Positions 1 through 13,297 of a stretch of DNA of 64,000 nucleotides are shown here, piece after piece. The notes under the pieces are model-generated. The model did no database searches and was not told the DNA's origin. It saw nothing but the letters and a program-made list of their open reading frames with translations. Position numbers and translations under genes: made by a program. The stretch is from contig VTPC01089559.1 of assembly GCA_011009095.1 (NCBI GenBank), forward strand, positions 721,830 to 785,829, in the 5' to 3' direction. Numbering within the stretch: position 1 is the stretch's first letter; each line of letters begins with the position of its first letter. The stretch comes from Ignelater luminosus (taxonomy: Eukaryota; Arthropoda; Insecta; Coleoptera; Elateridae).

Positions 1-3000
1 CTGTGTAAGCCCTAACTAAACATTACAATTTATAAATAAAAGGGGTAAGTGTATTAATACCTAACCACGTAACACGGAAGCCTCTTTATCAGTAGGTTCA
101 CCTTGATGCTCATCAAAGCATTACGATCTAATTATCCTTGAAAACACCCATAAATGGCAAGTAATAAAAACAAAATTAATCTAAAAATGTTAGAATTAAC
201 AAAGGTCATCGTAGATGTTTTAATTTGCTACCGTTTTATGTTAACATTAAAAAGTCGTGTAAGGATGCCTTTCGGACATGAAACCTCTACATACATTAAC
301 TAAAATCAAATTAATACCATTCTGCTGTGTAAGGTAAAATCATAAACAAGATAAAACACTTCAACTGTTTAAGAAAACCTCGGTGATTGTGATAGTTAAG
401 CATCCGACCATCAATGCGAAGGTTGCTGGTTTGATCTCCAATCGAGATCTTGAGATTTTTTATGCGGAAAGAAAGCTTTAAAAGGATGCTATCTACAGGA
501 GCAAACAATCTAAAAAGTTCTCATTTGCTTACAGATATAGCCCAGAAAGAATTTAAACACTGCGTTATTGTAGGTTTTATAACCTACGCCATGTACTATA
601 ACGTTGAATTGCTTATTCTTTGATCTACCAAAAGATTGGAATTTAGGATTTTAGTCTACTTGGCCGCCCGACTGATTTGGCTCCGGAGTTTCTAACCTTT
701 TTGTCGCTTGGGCCCACAGTGGGTGAAAAGCTCTAAATGATTTTTAATTTTTGTATTTTTTTTCTTCTTTTCCACAAAATGGTAAATGAAACCACCAACT
801 ATGTTTCCATCCACACTTGATCAAGTTCTGGCCCATAAACGTCCGTTAGTTGAATTTTCAAAAGACATCGAAATGGCACCAAGGGGTTTTGTTGTACTTT
901 GGAGTGTGTCTACGAACTTTTTCCTCTTTTAAGATTTTGTTTGTCGTTATGTATTTTAGAAAATCAAATCTTGACCGCCTTCAAGCCATCATCGTTGATC
1001 GTGATCACGGTCTTTTGCGAAATTACTTTCATCGTATACAGTTACAAAAAGCTCCAATGATTGTACCCCAAAATAGGCCAACTTGATTGGCAAATTTCTA
1101 AAGAAACCACAAGAAATGGACTGTTTTAAAAAGTTGAAGGTATCATTTTATGTAAGCTTCATAACATTAGTTAATAAAAAAAAAGAAAACCACAACGAAC
1201 TAGTGCATATTCATTTACTGTGGCTCCATTAATTTTTTGTTAATATAAAAAATTGAGGAACGTAATTTTCTATTTTCATCGATTATTATCTTCTGGACAA
1301 AAAACTAAAATGAAAACAAATAAATCAAATTAATATAGTGCCGATCTTCGAAGTTAGTAATTGCAAAGTCAAAATGCAAGATACACAAGCACGATCTTGT
1401 ATTAGCGGGCACACTTAATAGTTGGGCTGTTGTAACTCATTCCAGGTAATCTCCACATGTTTCTGAACAGAACAGCAGATAAACATGACGATAGCAAGTC
1501 CAAGCCCAAAATATTTAACATTTACTAATGTTTAGAACATATATTTTGCCATAGTGGGCCATTGCAATGTTAGATTAGTATCATCAATTATTATCAACGT
1601 GTATACATCAATTTGTTTCTCATGTTGTATTCATTGACGTTTTGAGCTGGATGGAGTCCAACTATCTCCTTCGTTTGTTTTCAATTCGACTATAGTATCA
1701 ATGTCCTTCTGCTTTTTGTGCATATGTTTTCAGAGCTGCTCTATGAGAACTTTAAAACCTTTTCAAAATTGAAACTCGTTATTTATTGTTGGTCGTTATG
1801 GATCTGCCAAGGATATTTTAATGCTCTAATAGGGTTATCATTTGTTCCTCAGTCTAGCGTTGAATTCAATGCTTTCTTACCTGTAAGATAAAAGTAAGAA
1901 ATCAAAAAACCCAAGCCACTTTAAAGACTAATTCTAGAATTATACCAGACCTTGCAGCAACACTCAATACTTTCTTTAAGTACCATGTCTTTTTAAATGA
2001 CCATCAAAAAAAGCACTGTATTGTCCTTTTTGGCCACAAAGTTCTTCTTGGGCCAAAACCGTACTTGTTCTACAGTTTTCATTCTATAATATTCTGCTAT
2101 AATTGGTACTTTTGTTTACTTCTGTTCTGTGTCTTCTTATCGAGTATTCTAATACTTTGATAGTTCATACTTGCATATGAATGTTTCAAAACGGCTTTGC
2201 AAGGGTAGGCTAAGGTCTCTACCGAATAGGGTTTATTTACCTTTTTGAAAGATGCGCAAATTTATTCTATCTCTACTTTAACTTACTTTGGCTTTTCCGC
2301 CTTCTGCTTGAGGTTTTAATGGCATGTTTTATTCTTTCGCTTGCTTCTTTTTAGCTTGAGTCTTTGCTTTGAGATTATCCTCTTATACTTTCAGTACAGT
2401 ATATTTGACTTTACATTTGTGACTACAACTCAAAGTTTGGTTTTTAAATTCACACCTTGGTTGTCATGAAACCCAAAACGACAAAGATATCGTCGACTCC
2501 TCTATATTTTCATTGTTTTCACCTAATTACACAGCTCGAGCATTTTAAATTTTAACCTCAAAAGAAGTCAAAAAGAGCTGACACTTTGCACAGTTGTTCT
2601 TCTTTTTGATGCCGGCTTTCTGGATTTCCAGGCCCTTAGAAATCTGGAACGCTGGAGAAGTAGAAGACGAAACGATTGTATGCATGTGGCTCACATAGGA
2701 TTTAAATAAAAGAGGAGTAAACAGACATTACTTAGAGTAATCTTAGACTACGTACCAAGCACGAGAAGCGCCTAAACCCCCCTTTTTTGGTTCTAGATAG
2801 ATCTTTAAGGTAGATATCTCTAATATGCTCGAAACAATTTGATTTCTTCAAACAATAAGCTTTCTGTACATATGTTTGGAATTTATCTATGATGAATAAT
2901 AGCGGAGTTACAGGCACTTAAATGATTCTAAAGATGAGCGATGTATCTCTTAGCTGTGCCTTTTCACTGTTATTTGAAAGTAACAGGTTGTGACTGATAT

Positions 3001-5134
3001 TTCATGTAGTGGTCCGTTTTTATGACGGTTCCCGTCCATATATAGGCAGAAGATAAATTGCAGAAAAATTAAAGTGTTTTGCCAATTCTCCTGATTCATC
3101 AGTCTTGGCATGATTTGAAGTGGTTTTATGCAAACAACAACTTAGAAAAATGTTTGCAAATTAAAGTTGGATATTGTCAATTTTTGTTTGTTCGCTCCAT
3201 GCAATCGCGGGGACCACGGGGTATGGGCATGCACTGATTTTATGTCAATGATACTATTTTAACTGTCCTAATTTCAAAAATAGTAACAGCTTCTTTACAA
3301 ATCCATACAAAGTGACTCAAATTCGTGGCTCACCATTAGAATCTCAAAAACTATAAAAGATAAAAGGTCGGTTAGTTAGAGCAAAGTTGCGTATTCTAAT
3401 GCCCAATAATAATCTGAAAACCAAAAACGTAAAGTCTCACAAGTCTTTCCGTCATAACTTCTTTATTATTGGGAGTTTCTAAAATCTATAAAGAATTTCT
3501 GGGGTACCTTTTGGATTTAGTATCTTTAATTTGTTTAAATGTCCATGTGACGTTTCAGTTTTTCAGAATAAATTTATCATTAGGTTTATTTTTTCTTATA
3601 AGAGTTGAATTGAATTTGGCTATGATTTGATAGAGAACTATGTGCAAATTTCATCAATTCCCAAATCACTAAAATGTATAAATTTCATTTAAAAAGAATT
3701 GAAAAACTAATTATTTGCGCTTTACGATCACCCTGTATAATAGAAGAATTCAGTTCAAATTTGTACAATGGTTCTTAAGCAGCAATGATTAGAATTAGTC
3801 CACATCAAAGATAGCATTGTTAAAAACACGTGTTTCTAAACTATTTGTTTATAGTGACCTAATTTTGGCTAGCAGGAACAAAAGTTCAGTAGTTTGGTAA
3901 ATAATTTTCTTTCGGCCTTTTTGATCTAAATGGTATTGGATAGAAACTTTGCTAACCATATTCTTGATTTCTAACAATGTTAGCAACTACGTTTTTGGTA
4001 TAATTGCATCTTTACATTATATTTAGTTACATTATAAGCAGTTTTTAATTTATGTTTCAAATAAAGGTTTTTATTATCGATTCAGTAGGGCAACAGTTCT
4101 ATACAGCAGTGCACCAAAGCGAATTTTTTCTGATGCTATTAGTTTAACCCTCCATCTACTCAGACTGTCCAATAGATCCGTACGTGATTTAAATTGCGCT
4201 TTTGGATTTTGTAACTGTTTGACTTTGTAGCTTTACGGGCTTTTTATTATTACTTGTTGTTGATTCTTATTCTTTGTAATAATTTCTTTTTTTTTGTTGA
4301 GAAACTTTCCTCCGCGAAGTACTACCTGGATCCATTGGACCTATACTATTTTTATAGAGCTTTTATTTAGGTACTTCGAAGAAAATGTAATGTGTTTTTC
4401 CACGTGTTCTTGGATAGAAAGGTGCATATATTCATTAATTTCCTGGCTACTGGCCCGTTTTTACAATTAGGCTAAACATGTGCATTATGAACGCATTAAT
4501 ATAGAAATAGTGACAGAAAGTAACTATAATGCAAGAAAAGAAATTTTATAATAGACTGGATAAGTCTATGTTGTAATACTTATAAAGGTTACTGTCATAT
4601 GTGTTAGTATGCACATCACTAAAATCAGCAAAAGACAATCTCAAAATAAAGGAAAGCAACTTACTTTACATTCGGGTTCAATCGACCCAAACGGTGGGTA
4701 TTGAAAGTCCATTTTTGCGATAGATGGAGGCACGGACACACGGACGCGTTTTTTCACGCATTTTTAAACCAAAAGTAATTAAAAACTACTCGAATAGTTA
4801 TACACAACTAATCGTCGAGCTCCACAATAAGAAAATTTGGTGTTTTGTATCACCCAGGAACATGAATCATTCTCGTATTCTTAAGCACTTAACATCATCA
4901 AGGATTCATAGGTTGGTCTCAATTTGTCTTATCTACTTTGGTACTATTTTTGGTTTTTTATATTATAATATCATCTTTCAAGAGTCTTTGAAATCAACGG
5001 AGTTCACTCATCACAACAAGAGTTCCTTCCTATTTTTGAAGAGAAAACGAAACTCAACTTTGATGTATACAATCTTCAGATCATCAGTAAATTGAATCAA
5101 TGCCTTCTGGGCACTGCTTACATGGCATATAAAG
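1..5134. other. AT-rich non-coding stretch, no gene recognised
   Basis: No family could be recognised on either strand. The longest open frame is at 4724-5095 (+, 123 codons). It is basic at its N-terminus and has one hydrophobic stretch (LVSICLIYFGTIFGFLYY) that could span a membrane, but it has no known motif and sits in low-complexity AT-rich DNA, so I do not call it a gene. The motif CACCCTGTATA at 3729-3739 resembles the outer end of a Tc1/mariner-type inverted repeat, but I found no partner end. Everything else looks like ordinary intergenic or intronic sequence. Confidence 0.5.
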
Positions 5135-5136
5135 TA

Positions 5137-6447
5137 TGGCTGAAAAGTAATCGAGATATTTCCAACACTACAGCACATCCGAAGTCTGTGAAACTGTAAT
5201 GAATATAATATTGTTTGTAAGCTTACACTATCAAATATCTAGTAGGCATGGTACATCAAAACAATTAAAATAGCGAATACGCGAATGTCGAAAGTAGAAA
5301 CGGAATTACTTCGAAAAAGAATATGCCTAAGCCATGAAAATGTCTGATCGTGACAAAAGACGACTTTCAAACATTTTAAAGAAGAAGGTCTGAAGTATAG
5401 TTTTGTATATGATATCCTTTTGCATTATCTAAAAGCAGGTCAAGTGAGTTGGAAACCCAGAACTGACCAACCGAGGTCAAAATCTACCCCGCAAACGAGG
5501 TACATTTGCTTACACAAAAAATAGTATCCTATGGTTACATTCAGAAACTCGCAACAAAGTTCCCGATGATAACGAAAAGCAGTTAATAAAAAGCAAAATT
5601 CAGTCGCCCGGTTTCTATTCTCCAGTCTCCTTTTACCAACTAATGAAACTTATTTGAAAATCTAAGCAAGTATAGCTTTATCTGATCTTAACAACAAGAC
5701 AAAAGACAAAATCAGTTGCCATGGTAATTAGAGAATATTTAAATTTAATGTAGAGGGAAGAAACCTGCTCGTCTTGTTGAAAAAAAGGTTTCGTGTTCAA
5801 AGAATAAATTAATTGTGAATGACGATGAAACTTACATGCTTTGTAATCCTAAAAATGTTCCAGGTAGAGAATTTTATATAATTATGCATAAACAGAAAAG
5901 ACGTTCATATTAAAAATAGGACCAAGAAGACTAGCAAACATTTTGCCAAACACATAATTTATCAAGCACTTACTGAAGATGGAAAAGTGTCACCACTTCT
6001 GAAATCTATTTAAATAAGTGTTTAAAGCAGAAATTAGTACCTTAGATAAAAAGAAATTATGGTATAGAAAATGTAGTGCTTTGGTCTGACATGGTAAGTG
6101 TCCACTTAATCAAGGTATCTTTAGGAACAAAATCTCGAATATGTAGGAGAGAAGAAAATGCTGGTAAAGTTCGCCAGGCTAGACTGATTGAGTAGTTTTG
6201 GGCCATTTGTAAGAAAGAGTTTTGTAAATAATGTATAACAGTTAAATCACAAGAACAGATGCTTAGAGTTTGGAAGAAAATATCGACAAAAGTTGCGCTT
6301 GATGTCCAACATATGTATAGAGCATGCTCAGAAAAATTGGAAGATAATTAATTGTGAAGTAGACTGGCTAAAATTACAGTGTTTTTGATGTTTTAACTCT
6401 GAATAAAGTAATAAATTTTTTATATCGAGTTTATACTTTTGGTCAAA
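5137..6447 (+). mobile_element. Ancient Tc1/mariner-superfamily element
   Basis: A relic DNA transposon of about 1.3 kb. The left end (TGGCTGAAAAGTAATCGAGA) and the reverse complement of the right end (TTTGACCAAAAGTATAAACT, then CGATAT) are imperfect inverted repeats. Both are flanked by TA, the target duplicated by Tc1/mariner elements, at 5135-5136 and 6448-6449. A broken transposase reading frame runs left to right inside (separate entry). The exact ends are approximate because the repeats are badly diverged. The protein remnants make the transposon assignment firm even though the boundaries are not. Confidence 0.7.
5330..6350 (+). pseudogene. Decayed DDE transposase, Tc1/mariner superfamily
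   Basis: The reading frame is shattered by many stops and shifts, but recognisable blocks appear in the order expected for a transposase. An N-terminal helix-turn-helix-like part has KEEGLKYSFVYDILL near 5381-5425 and WKPRTDQPRSKS near 5451. The first acidic motif is IVNDDETYML at 5812-5841. SEIYLNKCLKQKLVP follows at about 5999-6043, then LVWSDMVSVH with the second Asp near 6085. A degraded third-acid segment ending FWAICKKEFC lies near 6199-6228, and the C-terminal tail QMLRVWKKISTKVALDVQH is near 6256-6312. These blocks match a widespread invertebrate family whose intact members read SEIYLKECLQKRLLP and FWPDLASCHY. It cannot make protein. The assignment comes from remembered family patterns, not a search. 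Confidence 0.75.
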
Positions 6448-9400
6448 TAATTTCTAAACTGTCAGTTGGTTTCTTTTTCGATTTCTTCCATTTATTTCTC
6501 AAGATAAGTAATTAAATGTTAATATTTCCATGAATATCAAAGGAAGTTTCTGAAGGGATCAGAGATTATATAAGTATTGTTCGCAATAGGCAAGTTTTCA
6601 TCCAGTATATGCATATCTCCAGTATGGATGGGTGAAATTTAATTTGTTATTAATATTATACGAAGTCAGACAATTATTAATTGCAATCGAGTTTTTTCAT
6701 ATCTTTGCTTTTATATTTCTTCTTTAGATCAAAGGTTAGCTTCCTGACAATAAATTTTACAGATGTTGTAACAGAGTCATGAATTTCAAAATGTTTAGAT
6801 AGAATTGTAACACTAGATTCGTGAAAAAAAAAGAAAATGTCTAAGAAACGGGGATGTTATAAATCAAATAGATGTTTTTTGAACGGTTTTGTTCGTATTG
6901 CAATAGTCATAGCATTTAGCTTTGCATGTACTATTTTTCCCAGCTTGGTGTCTCATCAGCGGTATTTACTATATCAATGCGTTGGTTGTGCATGAGTATT
7001 CTCTTTCCCTATTTCCGGTTAGAAAATGACTAACTATCCTGACCTTTTCCTAATTTGCAACTCACAGAAGAAATTACAGAAACTGAAAATGGTTGATATT
7101 ATACCTTGCTAGGAAGGTAAGGTAAGTCAAAAAGTTTTTAGAATAATAAATTACTTAATTTTAAATTTTTTATATTGGAATGCTTTCAATTATATCAGCT
7201 ACCTTATAGAACGAGTATGGTATGTTTTTTCCCTGACAGTTTTAAAATCACCACTGAGAGAGTTTATAAGCATTTAAAAATGATCAAAGCTACAAAATAA
7301 AAATATGCAATAAACAACTAAGGTCACTGAGAACACAGAAGACCAAAACAAGAATCTCGATGTCAAAAAAGAATACTGGCGTAGTAAAACCAGTATTAGC
7401 AGTTAGTTACCTACTCGTAAATGTAAGTCATGTCCAATTTTATTAATGCAATCTTCAACTTATATGAAAATGCTTATATATATTTAATACTTTTATTTAA
7501 TTCTATTTTTATAACAACGCACGTTCAAAACAAATGACTTTATTGGTATAAATAGGGCTTTGCAAAAGAAGAATTTAATTGGAATTTCTTAAAATATTTT
7601 TTGTTTCAAAATTTTTCAAAGAATTGAATTTTGAATGGAAGAAGAGCACTAAAGCATGTTTTAAAATCTTAAAAGTGCGCACCTGTTGTTAAAAGGAACA
7701 TTTTTTGTTTGTATAACCGATGAGCTACTTGAAATACGTAACATTTTTCTTTTCATTTAATTTATTAATTAAGCAAATATTTCTATTCATTTTAACATCC
7801 ACGCGTTAACGTGGACTATATGTAGAAATTCATAGCAATAATCTGCATACAAGTTTACAGTTTACTCTCTTCAAGTAGCTGAGTGCAAAAAATGTTTTCC
7901 ATTTAACTGTGGTAGTCGAAAAATGTTGAGAAATCTTTCAAGAAAATTTGGCCGATAATGTGTACTAATGTATACTAATCTTCCACATAACTTTAAAGCT
8001 TTCTCTAACTTTAATTAAAAGTAAAACTAGTTGGCCTTAATTCATACCTTTTTTTAATAAATTGCAATATATAAAGAAATTTTAAACATCCAGCAATTAA
8101 CAGTTTAAACACTGAAACCCATTTCGTAAGTGAATACTTCGGACGTTTATCAACGAAACAACTTAAGAGTGTGGGAATTTGAGAAGCAGGAGCCAAGGCG
8201 GCAAATTCAAAGGATAATCGACAATATAAAACTAAAGTTAACATTCTAAAATAAAAAATAATCAGATACCATTTTATATAAATCACCGAAACCAGTCACA
8301 ACATTCTAGCGCGATTCCATGCATAACTGTTCAGCTGGTCGGCAGCTGAAACAAGTTTTATATATCATTTGGTTAGCTTATTTATAGTCTAGAATTAAAA
8401 GGTTTATTTTTTCTTCGATAATACCTGTATTTGCAATAGTTTCTGTATTTTATAAATTCTAGATTAAAAAGAAAATTGTAGTAAAATCTAATTCTTTTAT
8501 TCTCGTTACTCACTATAGATAACACGATACTGTAAAACTCTTTGTAACTTCGAGCAAAAATAAAAATAAAAACAAAGTAATTTATGCACGCAAACCACTA
8601 CTACCTTTACGTTTATTTTTTCAAATCGTCCATACAAAAATAGACTTTGCATTGTTTGAGGTTTAAACAACTTAACTAACAAGCCGGAATGTATTAAAAT
8701 CCCACAATAGCATTATTTAATGCCGTGAAATCCGTGTTGACAAATTTTCATGTATAAATCTTGGAGGTCGTGAAAAAAATGTTATGACATTTTTGTCGAC
8801 ATGTTTTCAAAAACAAATATTAGTAGCTTCTGGAAAAATAGAAACCACTTATATTCAAGACTATAACGTACGGTTTCTTTACTATCCAGAATTTATTAGT
8901 TTCTCGACGTGATTTATAGATAAAGATTAAAAAACCACGGTGTAGATACATAGACGGAAATCTACCTAATAGATCACACAATCAAAGAAATATATAGGCT
9001 ATAATAAAAATATATAGCAGAAACAGGTACCGAAAACATTTATGACATTACAAACAAACAGTACGTTTATAAAAATTGTTACGTTAATTTATTTTTATTC
9101 GAATAATTTTGTGCCCATCAAAAAGGCAATTTTAATTACCAAACACTAGTTAATGTTATATCTTCCTTATAAAAAAGAGGGCGGTGTGTATTTGACCTTT
9201 TCAAAAGTAAATTCTTTAGATATTTCTATTAAATTCTTGGAATTTTGTATAACACAACAGAAATTCTCAACATCTCCAATTTGTAACGGACATTAGAAAT
9301 TACATATTCAAAAGTTTACTAAACCAAAACAATTTAAGATTCTTATTATGTTAGTTTTTTACGATAAGTCGACGATAACTTTATTTGTCTTTAAATTCAA

Positions 9401-12400
9401 GCTAGAGTCGAGCAAAATTGGTTAACCGTCTGCGTCTGTTTTATTAAATTTTAAGGGAGGCAAACTGTTGTTTTGAGACTTTCTTTTTTTGGGATCGTTT
9501 TTATGCGTTATCTCTCACAACTCCCAACATTCTATATTCATTCAATAATTGATACGTATCTCCAAATATTTTATTGACTTTTATGTTTCTTGTTGACATT
9601 TCTTTTCTGTTTGGCTCTTTATGAAATTATAAATCTTTCTCTGAAATTTCTTAGATAAAAAGTTAGAGAAGAACATGAGAACCGGAGCGCTATTGACAGG
9701 TTATACTCGTATAAGCCTAAAGTAACGGTTAGTTATATCTAATTGATAAATACACAAAGACACATATCGAATCTACTTCGATAATTATACTATAAGAAGA
9801 TATATCCTAATAAGTCTGCTACTTTTCAATTTTAGACTATAGACTCGTGTTCTCAATATTCTTGGCTGAAGTACAACCTGGATACTTGGTCAACTCCTTA
9901 AACAGCTCTGAAAACTCTTAAAACATTCGATTGAATAAAATGAAAATGTGGTTGTACACTGTGGTCTCTTCGGTAAATTGCAATAAAGATATGACCTATC
10001 GAAAATCGACCACCAACATCCTCATGACTTCCCCAAATTCCTATCGAGATCTCTAACAGCTTATATTTTATTTTGAAAATATTTTTCTCGTGATCAGAGT
10101 TTTGACACGTCATGGGGATCATATTCAGTTAAAACACACCTTGGTCATTCACGGTAGAAAACTATAGAATAGAACACCAACAACGTATCAAAAGTGTTTA
10201 TGCTTTAGTTTCAGACTGTCAAAACCTAGAATAATGTACACAATAAAATATTCCAATAAATGGAAATCATAAATATGGCAGAATTCTGTTTTGACTTCAT
10301 ATGCAAAAATAAAATATCCTCAACCCTATATGTCATCGTAAAAACCTCGCAAAATTATTTGGCAACGTTAGCATAAATCGTGTTACTTTGTAACCTCTCG
10401 GGCTTCTTTTATCCGTTATAGTTTTGCACCTTGGCCACATGTAACCTAACCATGGATCGACAAATTGCAAAGTCTAATCACAGTGCACAATAACCATTAG
10501 ATTTTAGTTTTCTTTTGATCACCTTGTTTTTTAATTGCTACTGTGGGCATTTCTGGTAGAAACCGTTATTTTTCATAATATACTGATTACGTAGGCCTAG
10601 GATTTATATGCACTTATAAATTCCAAAGAAATTCTAAATGACACTCTCAAGTTCACACATTGCTCGTACCTTGAAAAAAACCTATGCAATTCAGCTTAGC
10701 ACATGTTTGCTGTACGTTTTAGGAATCCCAGGCCTTCTGATTAGATACAACTAAACCGCTAAACCATCATGATGTCCAAAAGCGGCCTACTTCAGTTGTT
10801 TGATACTTCTTAACTTTCTGTGGATGACAAACGTGCTTTGTGTTTCAGTTCCCTCCTTATCTGAACAATGAGAAAATTTATTAATGGAACTGTCCTGTTA
10901 AGTAAATTCCCGAGGATGATGTAAAAAACGTTCGAAGTACTTTACTACCAGGACAGGACTCTCAAAATAAAAGTAATCATGTATAGCGTATAAATCCAAT
11001 AAATCAATCATCTAACAATTTCTCTTTGTATGATGTGTATCATGTATCTGACACTATTTATTTTGTGTGCTATAGTCATTGATATACTGTGCTAGTCTTA
11101 CAAGGAAATGTCCCTTCTCCATAACTTTAGTTTTACTAAAATCTTAGTTTTAGATTTAACTGTAAATCGTCCATGTTTTACAGTTTTAAATATCTTGTTC
11201 AAGAACTACAATTGTTGCGTACACATATTCTATATAAAATATGCCGAAATCGAAAATAAAGTATTAAATAAACCCTTATTATTACATTAAAATAAAAAAT
11301 TGCACAAGTATGGCTATAAAACCGTGTACACTTACGCATTCGTTTTAATCATGCTTTATTCTTTTCGTTGCCGCTCGATTTCTTTGCAGCACTAAATTGA
11401 GGCGTTCTCTTGATAGTAAAATCGTGTATACTACATCTCACAATATTTCAGGCGGACTTCTTAAGTAGCAATTAACTCTTTAAATCCTGTTACTGAGTGA
11501 ATTCTGGTAGATCTGCATACGTAGAATTTTGCAAGGGTGTGGCAAAATACGATTACAAGTAAACAGCAACATCCTTCATGAAAATATTGAAAGGCAGAAA
11601 TTTCGATTAACACCGTTGTCAGCAATTTTAACACTAGCAGCAGAGAATATGGCTACATTATTGGGCACCCTTATCTCAAAGGTCCCACAAACCGTATGCA
11701 TATTGTACGAAGTCACTTTGTGTGGTTTTAGTTGTGTTTCTGTTTGTGATAGAGCATATCCTGCAGCACTTGGATGCTAATTCTATTCGTTTTGTTTTCT
11801 TTTTGCATTACTTCTTCACTTTTTTCAAAAGCTCCACTAAGAGATTTTTTATAGTCTGTAATAGCCACTGTTCCTAAGCAGAAATAACCTTGAAGATTGC
11901 ATGTTTTCTCCTATACCTCTTATCGGATCCTTTTGAATGAAAAAGAACTGCGAATTGTAACAATTTAATGTTTTTGGAGATTCAAAACTAATAACTGTTG
12001 AACATCTCATTGGCAGAAACGAAAAGGTTGGCTCTTGTTACATACATATTGACTTGCCGTTAATTGATTTATTAATGCGTGACTAAGGTTTATGATATTT
12101 CTAGATCATGTATTTTATGTTAGATTCAGTATTATTATCAAAAATCTATAGTTGATTAATTGTATTGAACTTTTTTTTGATATAATGATATCACTTGAAA
12201 CAATGTCGAGTATGCAGGGTATTTGTATCAGATTTCGGAACTTAGAGTGCAAATCAAGTTTTATTTAAATCCTGTTACTTCTTCAATATCTCGAAAATAG
12301 AGAACGTCATATGAAACTGAAATTCATTAGCAAAATAAATTGCTCTTTCATTTTTGCCGCAAGATGTGTTGTTTACGAGTAAACTTGAGTTATTTTTGAG

Positions 12401-13295
12401 ATATACCATGCCCTTCTTAATATGCAATGTTATCTTGTCTCAAACTTTGGAATAATGCGCTCTACGGAAAAAATGTAAAATATTTAGAGGATAGAATTAC
12501 TAAATTTCTATAATGGCGTAACATCAGGTGTGTAATTATCATGCAGAAAGTTACACTTATTAGTTATTGAGTCATTGTGTGTTGTTTCCAAGGTATCGAA
12601 AAATAAGGCATGAGAAATTTGAAAAATAAATACAATTTTAGTGGTCTTGTTTCTATAGCCGATTCAAAAAAACAAAATTAATAATAAATAAAGAGGTATT
12701 CAACGTTTATATATAGTATACACAAAGAATACGAAAAGGTTCGAGCTTTAAACACCTACACATGTATTTGTGTTACAGAAGCTAATATAATACACCAAAC
12801 AGAACTTTAATAACTTAGTTAATACTTCAAGGAACACACAACCTACAGAAACGCCCACCATCCCTTAAATTAATTGAAATATAAGTAATATTTGTGTCAG
12901 TTAAATATAAGTTATAACGTATATCTCTGGAAACCTACGTAGTACTTAGTTTCAATAGAAACTACTGTTAGTATTGTCATTATTAGTATTACATGTAGAG
13001 GGTTATTTTCAAAACAGACATACACAATTTAATAAACTTTCCGAATATATAGAAGTAAATAGCATTGGGAGATTTGCCTACAACTTGTGTTTTCTTTAAA
13101 AACTAACATAAGATTTGTTAAAGAGCGAAACAAAACATATATTTTATAAATAAAAGATGAAGAAGAAAGAATTAATAATAAAGTTATCCGTTACTGATTC
13201 AAAATCAAAATATATCTTAGCCTCCATCTAGAAAGTACACACTTTGAAAGATTATATTCCCAAGGACATATTGGACTTCTTACTTTAAAGAAAAC
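6448..13295. other. AT-rich stretch, no gene recognised
   Basis: Short open frames occur at 8011-8286 (-), 9898-10122 (-), 11108-11290 (+) and 11529-11780 (+). None has a recognisable domain, and their composition follows the AT-rich background. A TATGCAGGGTATTTGTATCAG motif at 12211-12231, followed by CAATATCTCGAAAA near 12284, resembles the end of a non-autonomous Tc1/mariner-like element, but no matching right end was found. A short perfect hairpin CCACG/CGTGG lies near 7799-7814. Nothing else was seen. Confidence 0.45.
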
Positions 13296-13297
13296 TA

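Noticed and set aside
4724-5095. 123-codon open frame with a hydrophobic segment
   Set aside because: No recognised domain, no splice or transcript evidence, and AT-rich composition like the background.
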